Under the pieces are notes generated by a model. The model was not told where the DNA came from. It ran no database searches and saw only the letters and a list, made by a program, of their open reading frames with translations. The translations under genes were made by a program, and so were the position numbers. From positions 59,103,949-59,167,948 of the forward strand of contig CM050449.1 in NCBI GenBank assembly GCA_027563935.2: a DNA stretch of 64,000 nt, written 5' to 3'. Origin of the DNA: Costus lasius (Eukaryota; Streptophyta; Magnoliopsida; Zingiberales; Costaceae). Below are positions 34,701 through 46,200 of this stretch, piece by piece (the first letter of the stretch is position 1; every line of letters begins with the position of its first letter).

Positions 34701-36437
34701 GTGCCCAAAGAAAACTCAATGCTAGACATGCTAAATGGGTAGAATATTTACAACAGTACACTTTTGTCTTAAAACACAAATCTGGATCTAACAACAAAGT
34801 TGCTGATGCTCTAAGTAGGGTAGTCTTCATTTTACAAACTATGCATGCTGAACTTGTAGGATTTGAACATATGAAAACTGCTTACCTAGATTGCCCTGAC
34901 TTTTCTGCCTGAACTTGTAGGATTTGAACATATGAAAACTGCTTACCTAGATTGCCCTGACTTTTCTGCTATTTATGATGATATGACTAGAGATCCTATG
35001 AGTCACCCCATGTACACCCTTAGGGATGGGTATCTCTTCCTTGGGCCAACACTCTGTGTGCCTAAGTCCTCAATCCGGGATTTCCTAATTTGGGAACTCC
35101 ATGGAGGAGGGTCTGCTGGGCACCATGGTCGAGAGAAGACCCGTGCCTTGGTCGAGGAAAGATTCTTTTGGCCTCAACTCTACCGAGATGTGGCCAAGGT
35201 AGTTAGGCACTGTGGAACCTGTCAATCCACTAAAGTCCAGAAGCACAATTTTGGACTGTACACCCCTCTGCCTATTCCCCAGGCACCGTGGCAGGACATT
35301 AGTATGGACTTTGTTCTAGGATTGCCTAGGACTGCTGCTAGGCATGACTCTATTTATGTTGTGGTAGACCGGTTCACAAAAATGGCTCATTTCATACCTT
35401 GTACTAAAACTACCGATGCCTCCCATATGGCTAGAATCTTCTTTAGAGACATTGTTAGGTTGCATGGTACCCCTCTCACTATAGTTTCGGATAGAGATAC
35501 TAGATTTGTTAGTCATTTCTGGAGAACACTATGGGCTCTTTTAGGCACAAAACTGAAGTTCTCAACGGCCTACCATCCCCAGATGGATGGGCAGACCGAA
35601 GTGATCAACAGATCACTCGGGAGCATCCTTAGGAGTCTCGTAGGAGAACACCCCAGTGATTGGGACAAGCTGTTACCTACAGCTGAGTTTTCCTACAATA
35701 GTGTTCCTAACAGGACTACTGGTCTGTCTCCTTTCCAGGCAAATCTAGGATACCAGCCTAACAAGCCAATTGACCTATTTTCTGCCCCTAAACATTGCAA
35801 GACCTCTATTTCGGCCCGAGATTATGCTTTTCATATTTCGCAATTACATCATGAGCTATTCAGTAAAATTCAGGACTCTGTCAATCAATATCGTGATGAT
35901 ACTAATAAACATCGCCGAGAGAAGGTATTTTCTGTAGGGGATCAGGTAATGTTGCGGGTCCGCGAGGAGCGCATCCAAGGACCCGGCCGCAAGTTGGACG
36001 CCAAGGGCATTGGGCCCTTCACTATTCTGAAGAAGGTCAACGATAATGCCTATCTCCTGGACCTACCACCAGAACTGGGGATATCCTCCACCATCAATGT
36101 GGAGGATCTGACGCTGTATCATCCGCCTCTCTCTATACAAGAACCAGACACTTGCCACGACTCAGAGATTGAGGCCATACTCGAGGACCAGACCCGACTC
36201 ACCCCTGATGAGGTACAGCTTTATTACCGCATCAAATTTACTGATGGTGAGGAGGCCTGGCTTCCCGAGGCTGAGCTTGCTAGGTCCGCACCCGAGCTTC
36301 TCCAAGGGTACAAAGATAATTCTCCAGAGGAGAATTTTTCCCACCCCGGGAGAGCTGATGTGGGACCAAAGCAGGACCTTCGGAGGTCCACCCGGGTCCG
36401 AAAGAAGCCCTCTCGGTATGGCTATCCTAGCCATTAG
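31745..36437 (+). pseudogene. CRM-like Gag-Pol, split by a 61-bp tandem duplication
   Basis: The frame is open from 31697 but ATG 31745 (MATRSG...) is the more likely start. Numbering from 31697: CCHC knuckle [14 protein letters not shown] at residues 335-348; protease motif IDGGSS at D430 (D-G-G, not D-S/T-G); RT YFDD at 784-787; RNase H DCDAS at 930-934. The frame ends at TGA 34910-34912, inside the duplication. The rest, open from 34932, holds integrase with H57, H64 or H65, C94, C97 and catalytic D126, D187, E223, then a chromodomain-like stretch and an Arg/Lys-rich tail. The last 82 bp including the stop lie within the 3' LTR. Apart from the duplication I see no lesion. Confidence 0.93.
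34848..34969 (+). repeat. 61-bp direct tandem duplication in the CRM-like pol
   Basis: Two apparently identical 61-bp units start at 34848 and 34909, each beginning CTGAACTTGTAGGATTTG. As 61 is not a multiple of three the second copy shifts the frame between RNase H and integrase. Either a very recent slippage event or an assembly error. Confidence 0.95.
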
Positions 36438-38126
36438 ATATGGCTTCCTTAGGACCCCCTTTTGTTGCTTATTTTGTCTTAGATTAGGGTGCATCATATG
36501 GTAGGTTAGATCCACCCTCCCATTACACCATGTAGTTACATGCCTAGGATCCGCCACTTATGTATAGTAGGTTAGTGCATGAAATTGATGTAATAGTATA
36601 GGTCAACTCCAATCTTGGAATGCAAGTCAAAATCAGGTCAAGACAACTCCAAGAGATGCCATGGGCCATCAGCCCAACTCAAGAGGAAATCAGCCCACCC
36701 CAACCTAATGGAGCAACACCACAAGTACCCCAACTTCCACCATCCTAGTTGGCAGCCATGTGGAGTTCACCTTCATCTCTAATCAAGTCAAGGAGCAGCC
36801 AGCTCAATGACCTATTTCAGCTCAACATGCGCCAGCCATCAAAGTCAAGGGGCAGCTTGAAACAATGCCCACTTCAGTCCATCATGCGCCAGCCCCCAAA
36901 GTCAAGGAGCAGCCTGCACTTTGCAACAACTTCAGTCCCTTCAAGTGCCAGCCGCCCATGCCAATTTGCAGCCTGCAATGTCAGCCATCAGCAGCCTCTT
37001 CAGTCCACTCTCATCTCAGATTTCGAACTTACCAACCTGCTGAAGACTTCAGAGTTCAACCTCCAAGCAATCGCCCATTTGGAAGAAGAAACCAGCCCTT
37101 GAGTTGTCTACATCATCTTTGACTTGTGTGACTTGTTTTTGAACTTAGGAAGGGAGATAACCGTTGGAGACTCCCCTATATGATGTAAATTCTTGTAAAG
37201 CCATCAGTTAGTGTTGAATGAATTTTCGAATTTCAGAAGTGTGTCTTCTTATGGTGTGTGTCACCTAACCCCCTCCCCTCTTCCAACCATTGCCGAGAGT
37301 GTCTATCCACCCCTCTTGCTCTTCCACCTTCTTCCTCCATATGCGCTTGTCTTGAAGATGGGAGCTCACGCCACTTCCTCCCTCTAGCCTTGAAGAGCCT
37401 TCAATCAAGAGGAGGAGCTGGACACATTCGAGACTCAAGAAGGTGCCATCAACTCCATGCCGAGAACAAGCCACCCCCACTTTAGCTAAGTCTTCTTCCC
37501 CTTTGGGTCATTGTTCTTATTAATTGTTGTTGTGGTTCTTGATACTTGTTGGACAGCCCCTTTGCACTTACGTTTGCTTTCTGCAGGAGGCGCAAGGCCA
37601 TGGGATGACAAGCAAGCTATCCCCTCTTCTCTCCCCCTAAGCCTAGATAGTCTAAACTATGTTAACAAGGGAATTTGGAGTCTAGCCTCCCCCTTGATTG
37701 TCTTGTGTATTGGCCTCTTAATATTATTTTCAAAATTCACCCACGCATGTGTGGGATGCTGCAATGACATGTGTGTAAGCTCATAGGGCCCTACTTCGTG
37801 AGATTCCACCATTGGACCGGTGAAGAACGGGAAGGACACCCTTTCTATTCTCAAAGGGTGCAAGGTGAGTTCCTCCCTTAGATTAGCCCTAGTTTCTTAT
37901 GGTAGAACCGCATGCTATGTCTACTTGAGGTTTTAGAATCACATGATAAGCTTTACTAGAAGTGCATGATAAGATTAGTTGCTGAATGTAGCTTCGGATT
38001 TCATTATAAGATTATCAAACCTAATTTCTCAAAGCGTTAGTTTAAATGGGTTTCATAGTTATATCTTAATAGCAAATGTTTTCAAAAAAGCGTTGTTTGA
38101 ATGTTGCATGCTTGGTGACCCCATCA
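36356..38126 (+). repeat. 3' LTR of the CRM-like element
   Basis: 1771 bp from TGATG to CATCA. Its first 82 bp encode the end of the polyprotein. The presumed polypurine tract just upstream is weak (CGGGAGAG). It is followed by the TSD GTAGT. Confidence 0.95.
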
Positions 38127-39589
38127 GTAGTCTAATCTTATAGGATGCTTCGAGCATGGAATAAGATGTAGACTCATGGGTACATTGGATGTACTGGACA
38201 GACCCTACTAGGATGTTCAATTGTTTGTCGCAATATGAATATTCCTTGATTGCAACAAGTGGCACATTTCCTCTGACTTGAGATCACTTGTGTTTCTAAA
38301 TGATGATTGTCATTGTTTTGAGGTAGTTCAATATCATTTGAAACATAATGATTATAGACTATCTTGGATGATGAGCTTGAGTCAGGTTAGGGCACTAGTG
38401 ATAGACATAGGATTGCTGTCTCCTTGTTTAAGGAGTGTGATGTTCTAAAGGGGCCCCCTGGATGAGATGATTGAGAGAGTGTATGGCCATACCCAGGTGA
38501 CAGTGTTCATCTGATCTAATCATGCTCATCATATTGGAGTTACGAGCTTGACAGGCTTGTCCAATAAGAACATCCAGTGGCAAAGGAAATATGCATGCCT
38601 TGTGAAATGATTCACACTTGTGCTGTGGTTTGGGTGTAGTCTTGGAAGACTCTTTCCTCTATATCGGGAGACAGTGATGTGTTGCTAGATACCCCTCACT
38701 GATCGTGATAATGAGAATTATCGTTACCGACATTTAAAGGAAACCCTCAGGGTCGCACAATTTGATGATATGGCTTACTTAAGTCAGATCGTGTGGACTG
38801 AATTGTTCAGGTTCAGTTTAAAGGGATTTAATCTCTGATTGTGAGTGAGATCTGGTCTGATCATGTTTGATTGATTAGAGCTTGAGATCGGTAAGCTTCG
38901 ATCGAGAGAATAGATGCCAGATCGGTCAGATCAGGAGCATCAAGGAGATCGACGGTTAGATCAGGAACCTTAGGGTTTATTTAAGATCTAGACCATAATA
39001 CTTGGATTTATTGGTCTTGGACCAAACCGAAATGAACCGCTCATGGAATGAGCGCATGGTTCAAGGCTTGGCGACAAGTTCACTTGGCGTGAACATATGG
39101 GGCGGTGAGTGGTTACTATTTTTAGTAACCATGATCTCCACTTGGTGGGGGGCTCTCGTCCGATTAGAGTAATCTCTATTCTTGCCACTTGAACTGATTT
39201 TTCCTCTCGACTCTCGTGGTGTGTGGCGACGCTTGAAGGTTGAGGAGGATTCGGCCAAGAGAAAAGATCTCCATCCCTTTCTCATTCGATCAAGGATTCT
39301 TTGAACCCTTGCTAGCACAAGGAGCAACAAAGAGTTTGCCTTCATCCTCTTGTGTGCGAGACTTTGGAGAAGTGGCACTTGCGACTTTAGCTTCCAAGGC
39401 GACATCTACTCCATGGCGATGGTATGATCGTTTTGCATCATCTTGAATAGCTTTTCATTAAGTTGATCTTTTAACATGCAAGTCGATCCTATAAACCCTA
39501 GTTTCCGCAAGTCAAAATTTTATGCGCCATCACTTTAGGGTTTTTGCTCCCTCAAGAAGGGGACCCCCCTTATCTAAGGGGCACTTTCA

Positions 39590-39811
39590 TCAAGCCTGTA
39601 GCTCCAATATGATGAGCATGATTAGACCAGATGAACATCGTCACCTGGGTATGGCCATACACTTTCTCAATCATCTCATTTAAGGGGGCCCCTTTAGAAC
39701 ATCACACTCCAATTAAGGAGATGGCAATCCTATATCTATCACTAGTGTCCTAACCTGACTCATGATCATTATCCAAGATAGTCTATAACCATTATGTTTC
39801 AAATGATATTG
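39590..39811 (-). repeat. 5' LTR of copia-C, piece 2 of 3
   Basis: The short continuation of the C LTR between B and D. The first five bases are the right TSD of B (TCAAG); the last five (TATTG) are the left TSD of D. Confidence 0.93.
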
Positions 39812-41502
39812 TGTTGGGGTATGCCCTTAAGGCTAATGTTTGAGGCCTTGGGATTGTAAAAGTATCATGTAAAAAACTCTTGTGTTTATAAAGGCATGGT
39901 TATTATTCAGTTTGTTACCTTGTCTGCAGTAATAAGTGTACTTCTGAATAATGTCTCAATGCTGTTCAGCTAGGCTGACATGCAGTAAAGTCCTTAGTCG
40001 ATATATCTTGGTGAACATGAGACAGCCTTGATATGGTTAAGACTAATATGTGTTCTAATCTTATAGGATGCTTCGAGCATGGAATAAGATGTAGACTCAT
40101 GGGTGCATTGGATGTACTGGACAGACCCTACTAGGATATTCAATTGCTTATCACAATGTGAATAATCCTTGAATGTAACAAGTGGCACATTTCCTCTGAC
40201 TTGAGATCACTTGTGTTTTCTAAATGATGATTGTCATTGTTTTGAGGTAGTTCAATATCATTTGAAACATAATGATTATAGACTATCTTGGATAATGAGC
40301 TTGAGTCAGGTTAGGGCACTAGTGATAGATAAAGGATTGCCGTCTCCTTGTTTAAGGAGTGTGATGATCTAAAGGGGCCCCCTGGATGAGATGATTGAGA
40401 AAGTGTATGGCCATACCCAGGTGACTATGTTCATCTGATCTAATCATGCTCATCATATTGGAGTTACAAGCTTGACACGCTTGTCCAATAAGAACATCCA
40501 GTGGCAAAAGAAATATGCATGCCTAGTGAGTTGATTCACACTTGTGCTGTGGTTTGGGTGTAGTCTTGGAAGACTCCTTTCTTTCTATCGGGAGACAGTG
40601 ATGTGTTGCTAGATACCTCTCACTGATCGTGATGACGTAAGTTATCGTTACCGACATTGAAGGAAACCCTCAGGGTCGCACAATTTGATGATATGGCTTA
40701 CTTAAGTCAGATCGTGTGGACTGAATTGTTTGGGTTCAGTTTAAAGGGATTTAATCTCTGATTGTAAGTGAGATCTAGTCTGATCATGTTTGATTGATTA
40801 GGGCTTCAGATCGGTAAGCTTCGATTGAGAGAATAGATGCTAGATCGGTGAGATCAGAAGCGTCAAGAGATCAACGGTTAGATCAAGAATCTTAGGGTTC
40901 AATTGTGATCTAGGCTAAGTCGCTTGGTTTATTTGGTCATTGAGCCAAATGAAATTGAACCGGCTCATGGGTTGAGCGCATGGTTCAAAGAGAAGAGGTA
41001 AATGCGGTTTGTTCATGATCGCATGAATGCATGAACTTATGGTTTTGCTATTTTTCGAAGATGCGTTTCCAAGATAGAAAAACGCCTCCACGTTCATGAG
41101 TTGCGTTACACTCTTGCTCGCATCTCGCTCTCTCGTCGCCTCAAGCATTCATCTTGCGTAGTGAAGGTGGACGAAAGTAGGAGCAAGAAATCGCCAAGCA
41201 AAGAAGGTCTCCTTCCCTTCCATTCGACAAGCACTTCTTGGAGCCTTGCTAGCACAAGGAGCACCAAGGAAAAGTAGGCGACATCAATTGTGTGCGTCAC
41301 CTTTGGAGGAGATCTCTCTTGCTCTCTCCTTCCAAGACACCATCCAAGAGATGGCGATGGTATGGATCCTTCTCTTGTTATTTCTAATGCGTGAAAGTTG
41401 ATCATATGCGATATTAAGATCTCTTGAAACCCTAGCTTCCGTGCGAAATTTATACATGCGCCACCAATAGGGTTTCGCCCCCCTCTTGAAAGGGGTCCTT
41501 CA
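39812..41502 (+). repeat. 5' LTR of copia-D
   Basis: It runs from TGTTGGGG to GGTCCTTCA. U5 motif ATGGCGATG then GTATGG is at 41351-41365, and an antisense 64-codon frame is open at 39994-40188. Confidence 0.94.
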
Positions 41503-41995
41503 ATTGGTATCAGAGGATAGGTTTCTCTATATGCATATGATTGCTTGATGATAATTTTGTGATCCATGTTTGCGCAAAATGCTTAGATCTATTGGTTACA
41601 TGCGAAAATGATTACATATGTTTTTCATGTTTGCGCATGTATGATGTTAGCGCATCTTTGTTGTTGATGTTTTATCCAAACGTATATCACTTGCGCGCCT
41701 ATCATTAGACTAAGCGCCTACTATAAACCCTTAGACGGGTTAGTAGGGTTGAAGTCATCCTAGAGATTAGATCCAACTAGTCTGATCAGACCATCTGACA
41801 GCCTAGATGGGTCGACCAGATAGCACCATTGCGCAAGCAAGTGGTGGCTATAGGTCGACTGCATCACAGGCGTGTAGCGATGTCTGGTTGAGACGAATGT
41901 TGAACGCACATGAGTTAGGCCCGGGCTCACACCCGTTTGCCAGACCTCATAGTGGTCGTTCAGCCCTAAACGCATGCATAGTTGACCACTGGGTC
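41503..41995 (+). other. Copia-D leader, first part
   Basis: Non-coding leader from PBS to the gypsy I insertion. Its last five bases, GGGTC, are the left TSD of I. The leader resumes at 48888 and matches B across the joint. No gene is seen. Confidence 0.85.
41505..41516 (+). promoter_or_regulatory. Primer-binding site of copia-D, last base changed
   Basis: TGGTATCAGAGG differs from the family TGGTATCAGAGC only at base 12. It lies two bases after the LTR. Confidence 0.88.
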
Positions 41996-43196
41996 TGTTA
42001 CATCCCGTTATCTTAACCCCAAACAAGCAACACAAATCACGAAAGAAACAGGATGTTATCATACAAGATCGATACATATGCTAGGTAAAACCCCGTTCAA
42101 AGTTTAAGTCATACAAGAAAAGTTATCCAAAAATTTCGTAAAAATATTCATTACGTCCCTCATGATCCCTAGATTCGTAATTTCAAGTTTTCCCCAATTT
42201 TAACTAGGAAATTTACCGAATTACCCCTAGGTCAATTTCAGTCAACAGAAACTTTTATTTCTAAAAATTCCCAAAAAAATACAGTAGAATCCTCATATAC
42301 CTAATTTCATGAATATCAAGTTTTCCCCAATTTTTACCCATGCATTTGGACGTAATTTCATGAAGAAGGGTCGAAATTCTCATCCAAGCCCTAACCTTCA
42401 TGCAATTGAAAAACTAAAGCTACATACAAGCTTAAACAAGGTCTAATTGATGATTAGAAGCCTTAAAAATGAAAAGCCCTAATTGTCATGCAACCTAGGG
42501 TTTCGAATTTTAGGGAAAAGCAAAGAAAACGTATACAACTTGCAATCAAGGTTCATGTCATGTTTCTAGGCATCAAACTTCTCTAAAACAAACAATACAT
42601 CCAAAATTCATGAACTAGGTGAAGGAGAAAATCCACTCACTTAGTTTCGGTTCTTCCCAAGCCTCACCCTTTGCGCCTTCCCTCACACCACCACGTCGCC
42701 GGAAACGTTCAAGGACTCGCCGGAAGTCGCCCCAACACCACTCGCCGCCGGCCACCAAAGGAGGAGAAGAAGAAGAGAGAGCAAGCCGCCACCTTCCCCA
42801 AGAACCGTGAGCAATGAGCAAAGAGGAAAAACGTGAGCGAGAGGGTATGAGGGAAAAATCGTGAGTGAGAGGTGAGAAAATGGATCCCCTAAGGTTTTAG
42901 CTTTCTACCCATTAAGCCTCCAAGATCCAATAACCCTTTACTATAAGTTATTTTTCCACCTCACCTTTAACAAGAGCTCTTACCCTTTTCTAATAGAAAG
43001 ACACCACTAGCCTAGTGGTGTGCAGCACACACTCTACGCCTTAAGTCGCGGGTTCGAATCCTCTCCGCGACACATTTTTACATAGCAGGAAAAAATGCAC
43101 AAATCGATACATTATCTCAAAGAAAACGTCCACATAAAAAATCAGATAATCAAAACTTTATTTTTCTTACCTGCTAATAAATTTCTGGATCTTACA
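41996..43196 (-). repeat. 3' LTR of gypsy-I
   Basis: 1201 bp. It contains a tRNA-like pair of boxes on the plus strand: TAGCCTAGTGGT (43008-43019) and GGTTCGAATCC (43051-43061). The first lies in a perfect inverted repeat CACCACTAG-C-CTAGTGGTG. Confidence 0.94.
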
Positions 43197-43225
43197 TTCC
43201 TCCCTCCTTATAAAGCTTTAGTCCT

Positions 43226-46200
43226 CTAAAGCTCAACATTCGTATCATCAAAAAGATAAGCATACAACTTCCTCATATCAGCTTCAGTCTCGCAGATAAC
43301 CTTTACCAAAGGTATAGACTTGTTCCTCAAAACTTTATCCTTTCTATCCACAATCCGGAGAGGTCTTTCCTCAAAAGTCAAATCACTCTGAATCTGAAGA
43401 GGTTCCAACTCCAATACATGAGATGGATCAGGATGACATTTCCTCAAAGCCGAAACATGGAACACATTATGCACATGTTCCAAAGCAGGAGGTAAAGCTA
43501 ACTTGTAAGCCACTGGACCAACTCTCTCAATAATATCAAAAGGGCCTACAAACCTAGGGCTCAACTTGCCCTTTTTGCCAAACCTCATAACACCCTTAGT
43601 AGGTGACACCTTTAAGAAAACATGATCCCCTACCATAAACTCCAAGGGACGACGACGGTCATCAGCATAACTCTTCTGTCTATCCCGAGAAATCTTCAGT
43701 TTATCCTGAATCTCTCTGACCTTATCAGTAGTTTCCTGTACTGCATCAGATCTCAAAATCATTCTGTCACCAGTTTCCTCCCAACACAAGGGAGTCCTAC
43801 ACCTTCTTCCATACAAAGCCTCATATGGAGCCATCTGAATACTGGAGTGGAAGCTATTATTATAAGTGAACTCTATCAAAGATAGATCCCGGTTCCACTC
43901 AGAACTCCAATCAACCACATAAGCTCTCAATAAGTCTTCTAGAGTCTGTATAGTACGCTCCGTCTAGCCATCAGACTGAGGATGGTATGCTGTACTAAAA
44001 CTCAACTTAGTACCCAAACCCTCCTGTAAGCTCTTCCAAAATCTGGACAAAAATCGAGAGTCCCTATCAGACACAATATCAACAGGCACTCCATGCAGTC
44101 TGACTATCTCATCAATATACAATCTAGCCAGCCTCTCTAAAGGATAAGTCATCTTGATCGGGAGAAAGTGGGCTGATTTAGTGAGTCTATCAACGATCAC
44201 CCAAATAGCATCATGACCCAATCTGGTTCTAGGCAAACCACACACAAAATCCATACTGATGCATTCCCACTTCCACTCAGGAATAGGAAGAGGCTGCAAC
44301 AAACCACCAGGCTTCTGATGTTCAGCCTTTACAGTCTGACAAGTTAAACACCTAGAGACAAAATCAGATACTTCTTTCTTCATACCCGGCCACCAAAAAT
44401 TTTTCTTAAGGTCCTGATACATCTTAGTCACACCAGGATGTAGAGAATATTTGGAGTTATGGCTGTCCTCCAATATTTCTTTCCTCAAGCTCGGTTCCTC
44501 AGGGACACATACCCTTCCACGAAACCGAAGAATACCATCATCAGACAAGCTAAAATCCTGAACTGCGCCATCAACCAGACTATCCCTGATCTGAACTAAT
44601 TTCGGATCCACAGACTGTTGATCTCTGATCTTCTGCAACAAAGCAGACTGTACTCTGAGAAAGGCCACATAACCCGACTGAACTCTAGGAGAAACACTGA
44701 TCCTGAGATCGCTGAACTCCTGCAGTAACCGCCACTCACTGACTCGTAGTGCCGCTACTGAAGTAACTGGATGTCTGCTCAGTGCATCCGCCACTACATT
44801 GGCCTTTCCAGCCTGATACTGAATAGAGAAGTCATAGTCTTTGATCAACTCCATCCATCTTCTCTGTCTCATGTTCAACTCCTTCTGAGTGAAGATATAC
44901 TTGAGACTCTGGTGATCAGTGAACAGATCGAACTCCTGACCCAGTAAATAGTGATGCCATATCTTCAAAGCAAAGACTACGGCCGCCAACTCTAAATCAT
45001 GAGTAGGGTAGTTCAATTCATACTCCTTCAGTTGTCTCGAAGCATAGGCTACTACAGAACCCTTCTGCATCAAGACACAACCCAACCCTTTGCCTGAAGC
45101 ATCCGTATAAACAGTAAACCTTTCCCCATCACTAGGAATAATGAGGATCGGTGTACTAGTCAACCTTCTCTTCAGCTCTTGAAAGCTCTCTTCACACTTG
45201 TCATCCCAAATAAACTTAGCCTCCTTTCTGGTTAATTTAGTTAAAGGACCCGCCAACTTGGAGAATCCCTCAACAAATCTCCGGTAGTAACCTGCTAAAC
45301 CCAGGAAACTTCTGATCTCAGTAGCACTAGTCGGTCTTCCCCAATTGAGAATGGCTTGCACTTTAACTGGATCCACCGACACCCCTTGACCAGAAATCAC
45401 ATGCCCAAGGAAACTGATCTTCTCTATCCAGAACTCACACTTACTAGCCTTGGCATATAATCGGTTCTTCCTCAGAATTTCCAGCACTCTGCGCAAGTCA
45501 CTAACATGATCCGAAGTAGTCCGAGAGTACACCAAGATATCATCTATAAAGACTACCACACATGAATCAAGTAATTCATGAAATACCCTGTTCATCAAAT
45601 CCATGAAGACAGCAGGTGCATTCGTCAGTCCAAAAGGCATAACTAAAAATTCGAAATGCCCATACCTGGTCCTGAATGCAGTCCTAAATATATCCTCATC
45701 CTTGACCCTAAGCTGATAATACCCTGATCTCAGATCAATCTTAGAGAACACTGTAGCTCCCTGTAATTGATCAAATAGATCATCAATTCTGGGAAGAGGA
45801 TACTTATTCTTGATAGTCACTTGGTTCAGTTGCCTGTAGTCTATACACATCCTCAGGGTTCCATCTTTCTTCTTTACAAACAGCACTGGCGCTCCCCAGG
45901 GAGAAGCACTAGGCCGAATGTACCCTTTTTCCAGCAATTCCTCCAGTTGCTTCTTAAGCTCAGCCAACTCTGAGGTAGCCATGCGATAAGGAGCTCTGGA
46001 GATAGGTGCCGTACCTGGCGCCAACTCAATGCCAAACTCCACTTCTCTAATTGGTGGCAAGCCTGAAAATTCCTCAGAGAACACATCAGGAAACTCTTTC
46101 ACCACCGCCATCTGAGTCAAATCAGAAGTAGAATCATCTTGCACCTTAACATGCGCAAGATAACCCTTGCATCCACTAGCAAGTAACTTCCTGGCCTGCA

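Larger units (their letters stand above)
29812..38126 (+). mobile_element. CRM-like Ty3/gypsy chromovirus, full length
   Basis: An 8315-bp element with two 1771-bp LTRs that show no difference wherever I compared them, including six translated frames. LTR termini are TGATG...CATCA, TSD GTAGT. The polyprotein has RT before integrase (Ty3/gypsy order), a weak chromodomain-like C-terminus and a reading frame running into the 3' LTR. From memory, TGATG/CATCA termini and an integrase tail encoded partly in the LTR are features of the centromeric CRM clade. That placement is inference and needs a phylogeny. Confidence 0.9.
22140..39589 (+). mobile_element. Copia-B, full-length element with intact polyprotein
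   Basis: B has a 5' LTR (22140-23840, 1701 bp), leader, gag-pol and a 3' LTR of 243 + 1458 = 1701 bp, split by the CRM-like element. TSD TCAAG is at 22135-22139 and 39590-39594. I count only about three differences between the LTRs (for example near 22668/38417, 22980/38728 and 23213/38962), so insertion was recent. It lies in the 5' LTR of C. Confidence 0.96.
29569..39589 (+). repeat. 3' LTR of copia-B, interrupted
   Basis: The pieces 29569-29811 and 38132-39589 flank the CRM-like element. The purine tract AAGTGGGAGAT precedes it. Interruption occurred 243 bp into the LTR with GTAGT duplicated (29807-29811 and 38127-38131). The copy cannot now produce normal 3' ends through this LTR. Confidence 0.95.

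Noticed and set aside
42615..42821. 68-codon frame and its antisense partner in the gypsy-I LTR
   Set aside because: LTR sequence with simple Arg/Ser/Pro bias; repeated in the other LTR; no domain.
43008..43071. tRNA gene in the gypsy-I LTR
   Set aside because: A- and B-box-like strings are present, but I cannot form a normal cloverleaf with acceptor and anticodon stems, and the sequence is repeated in both LTRs. Treated as tRNA-like only.
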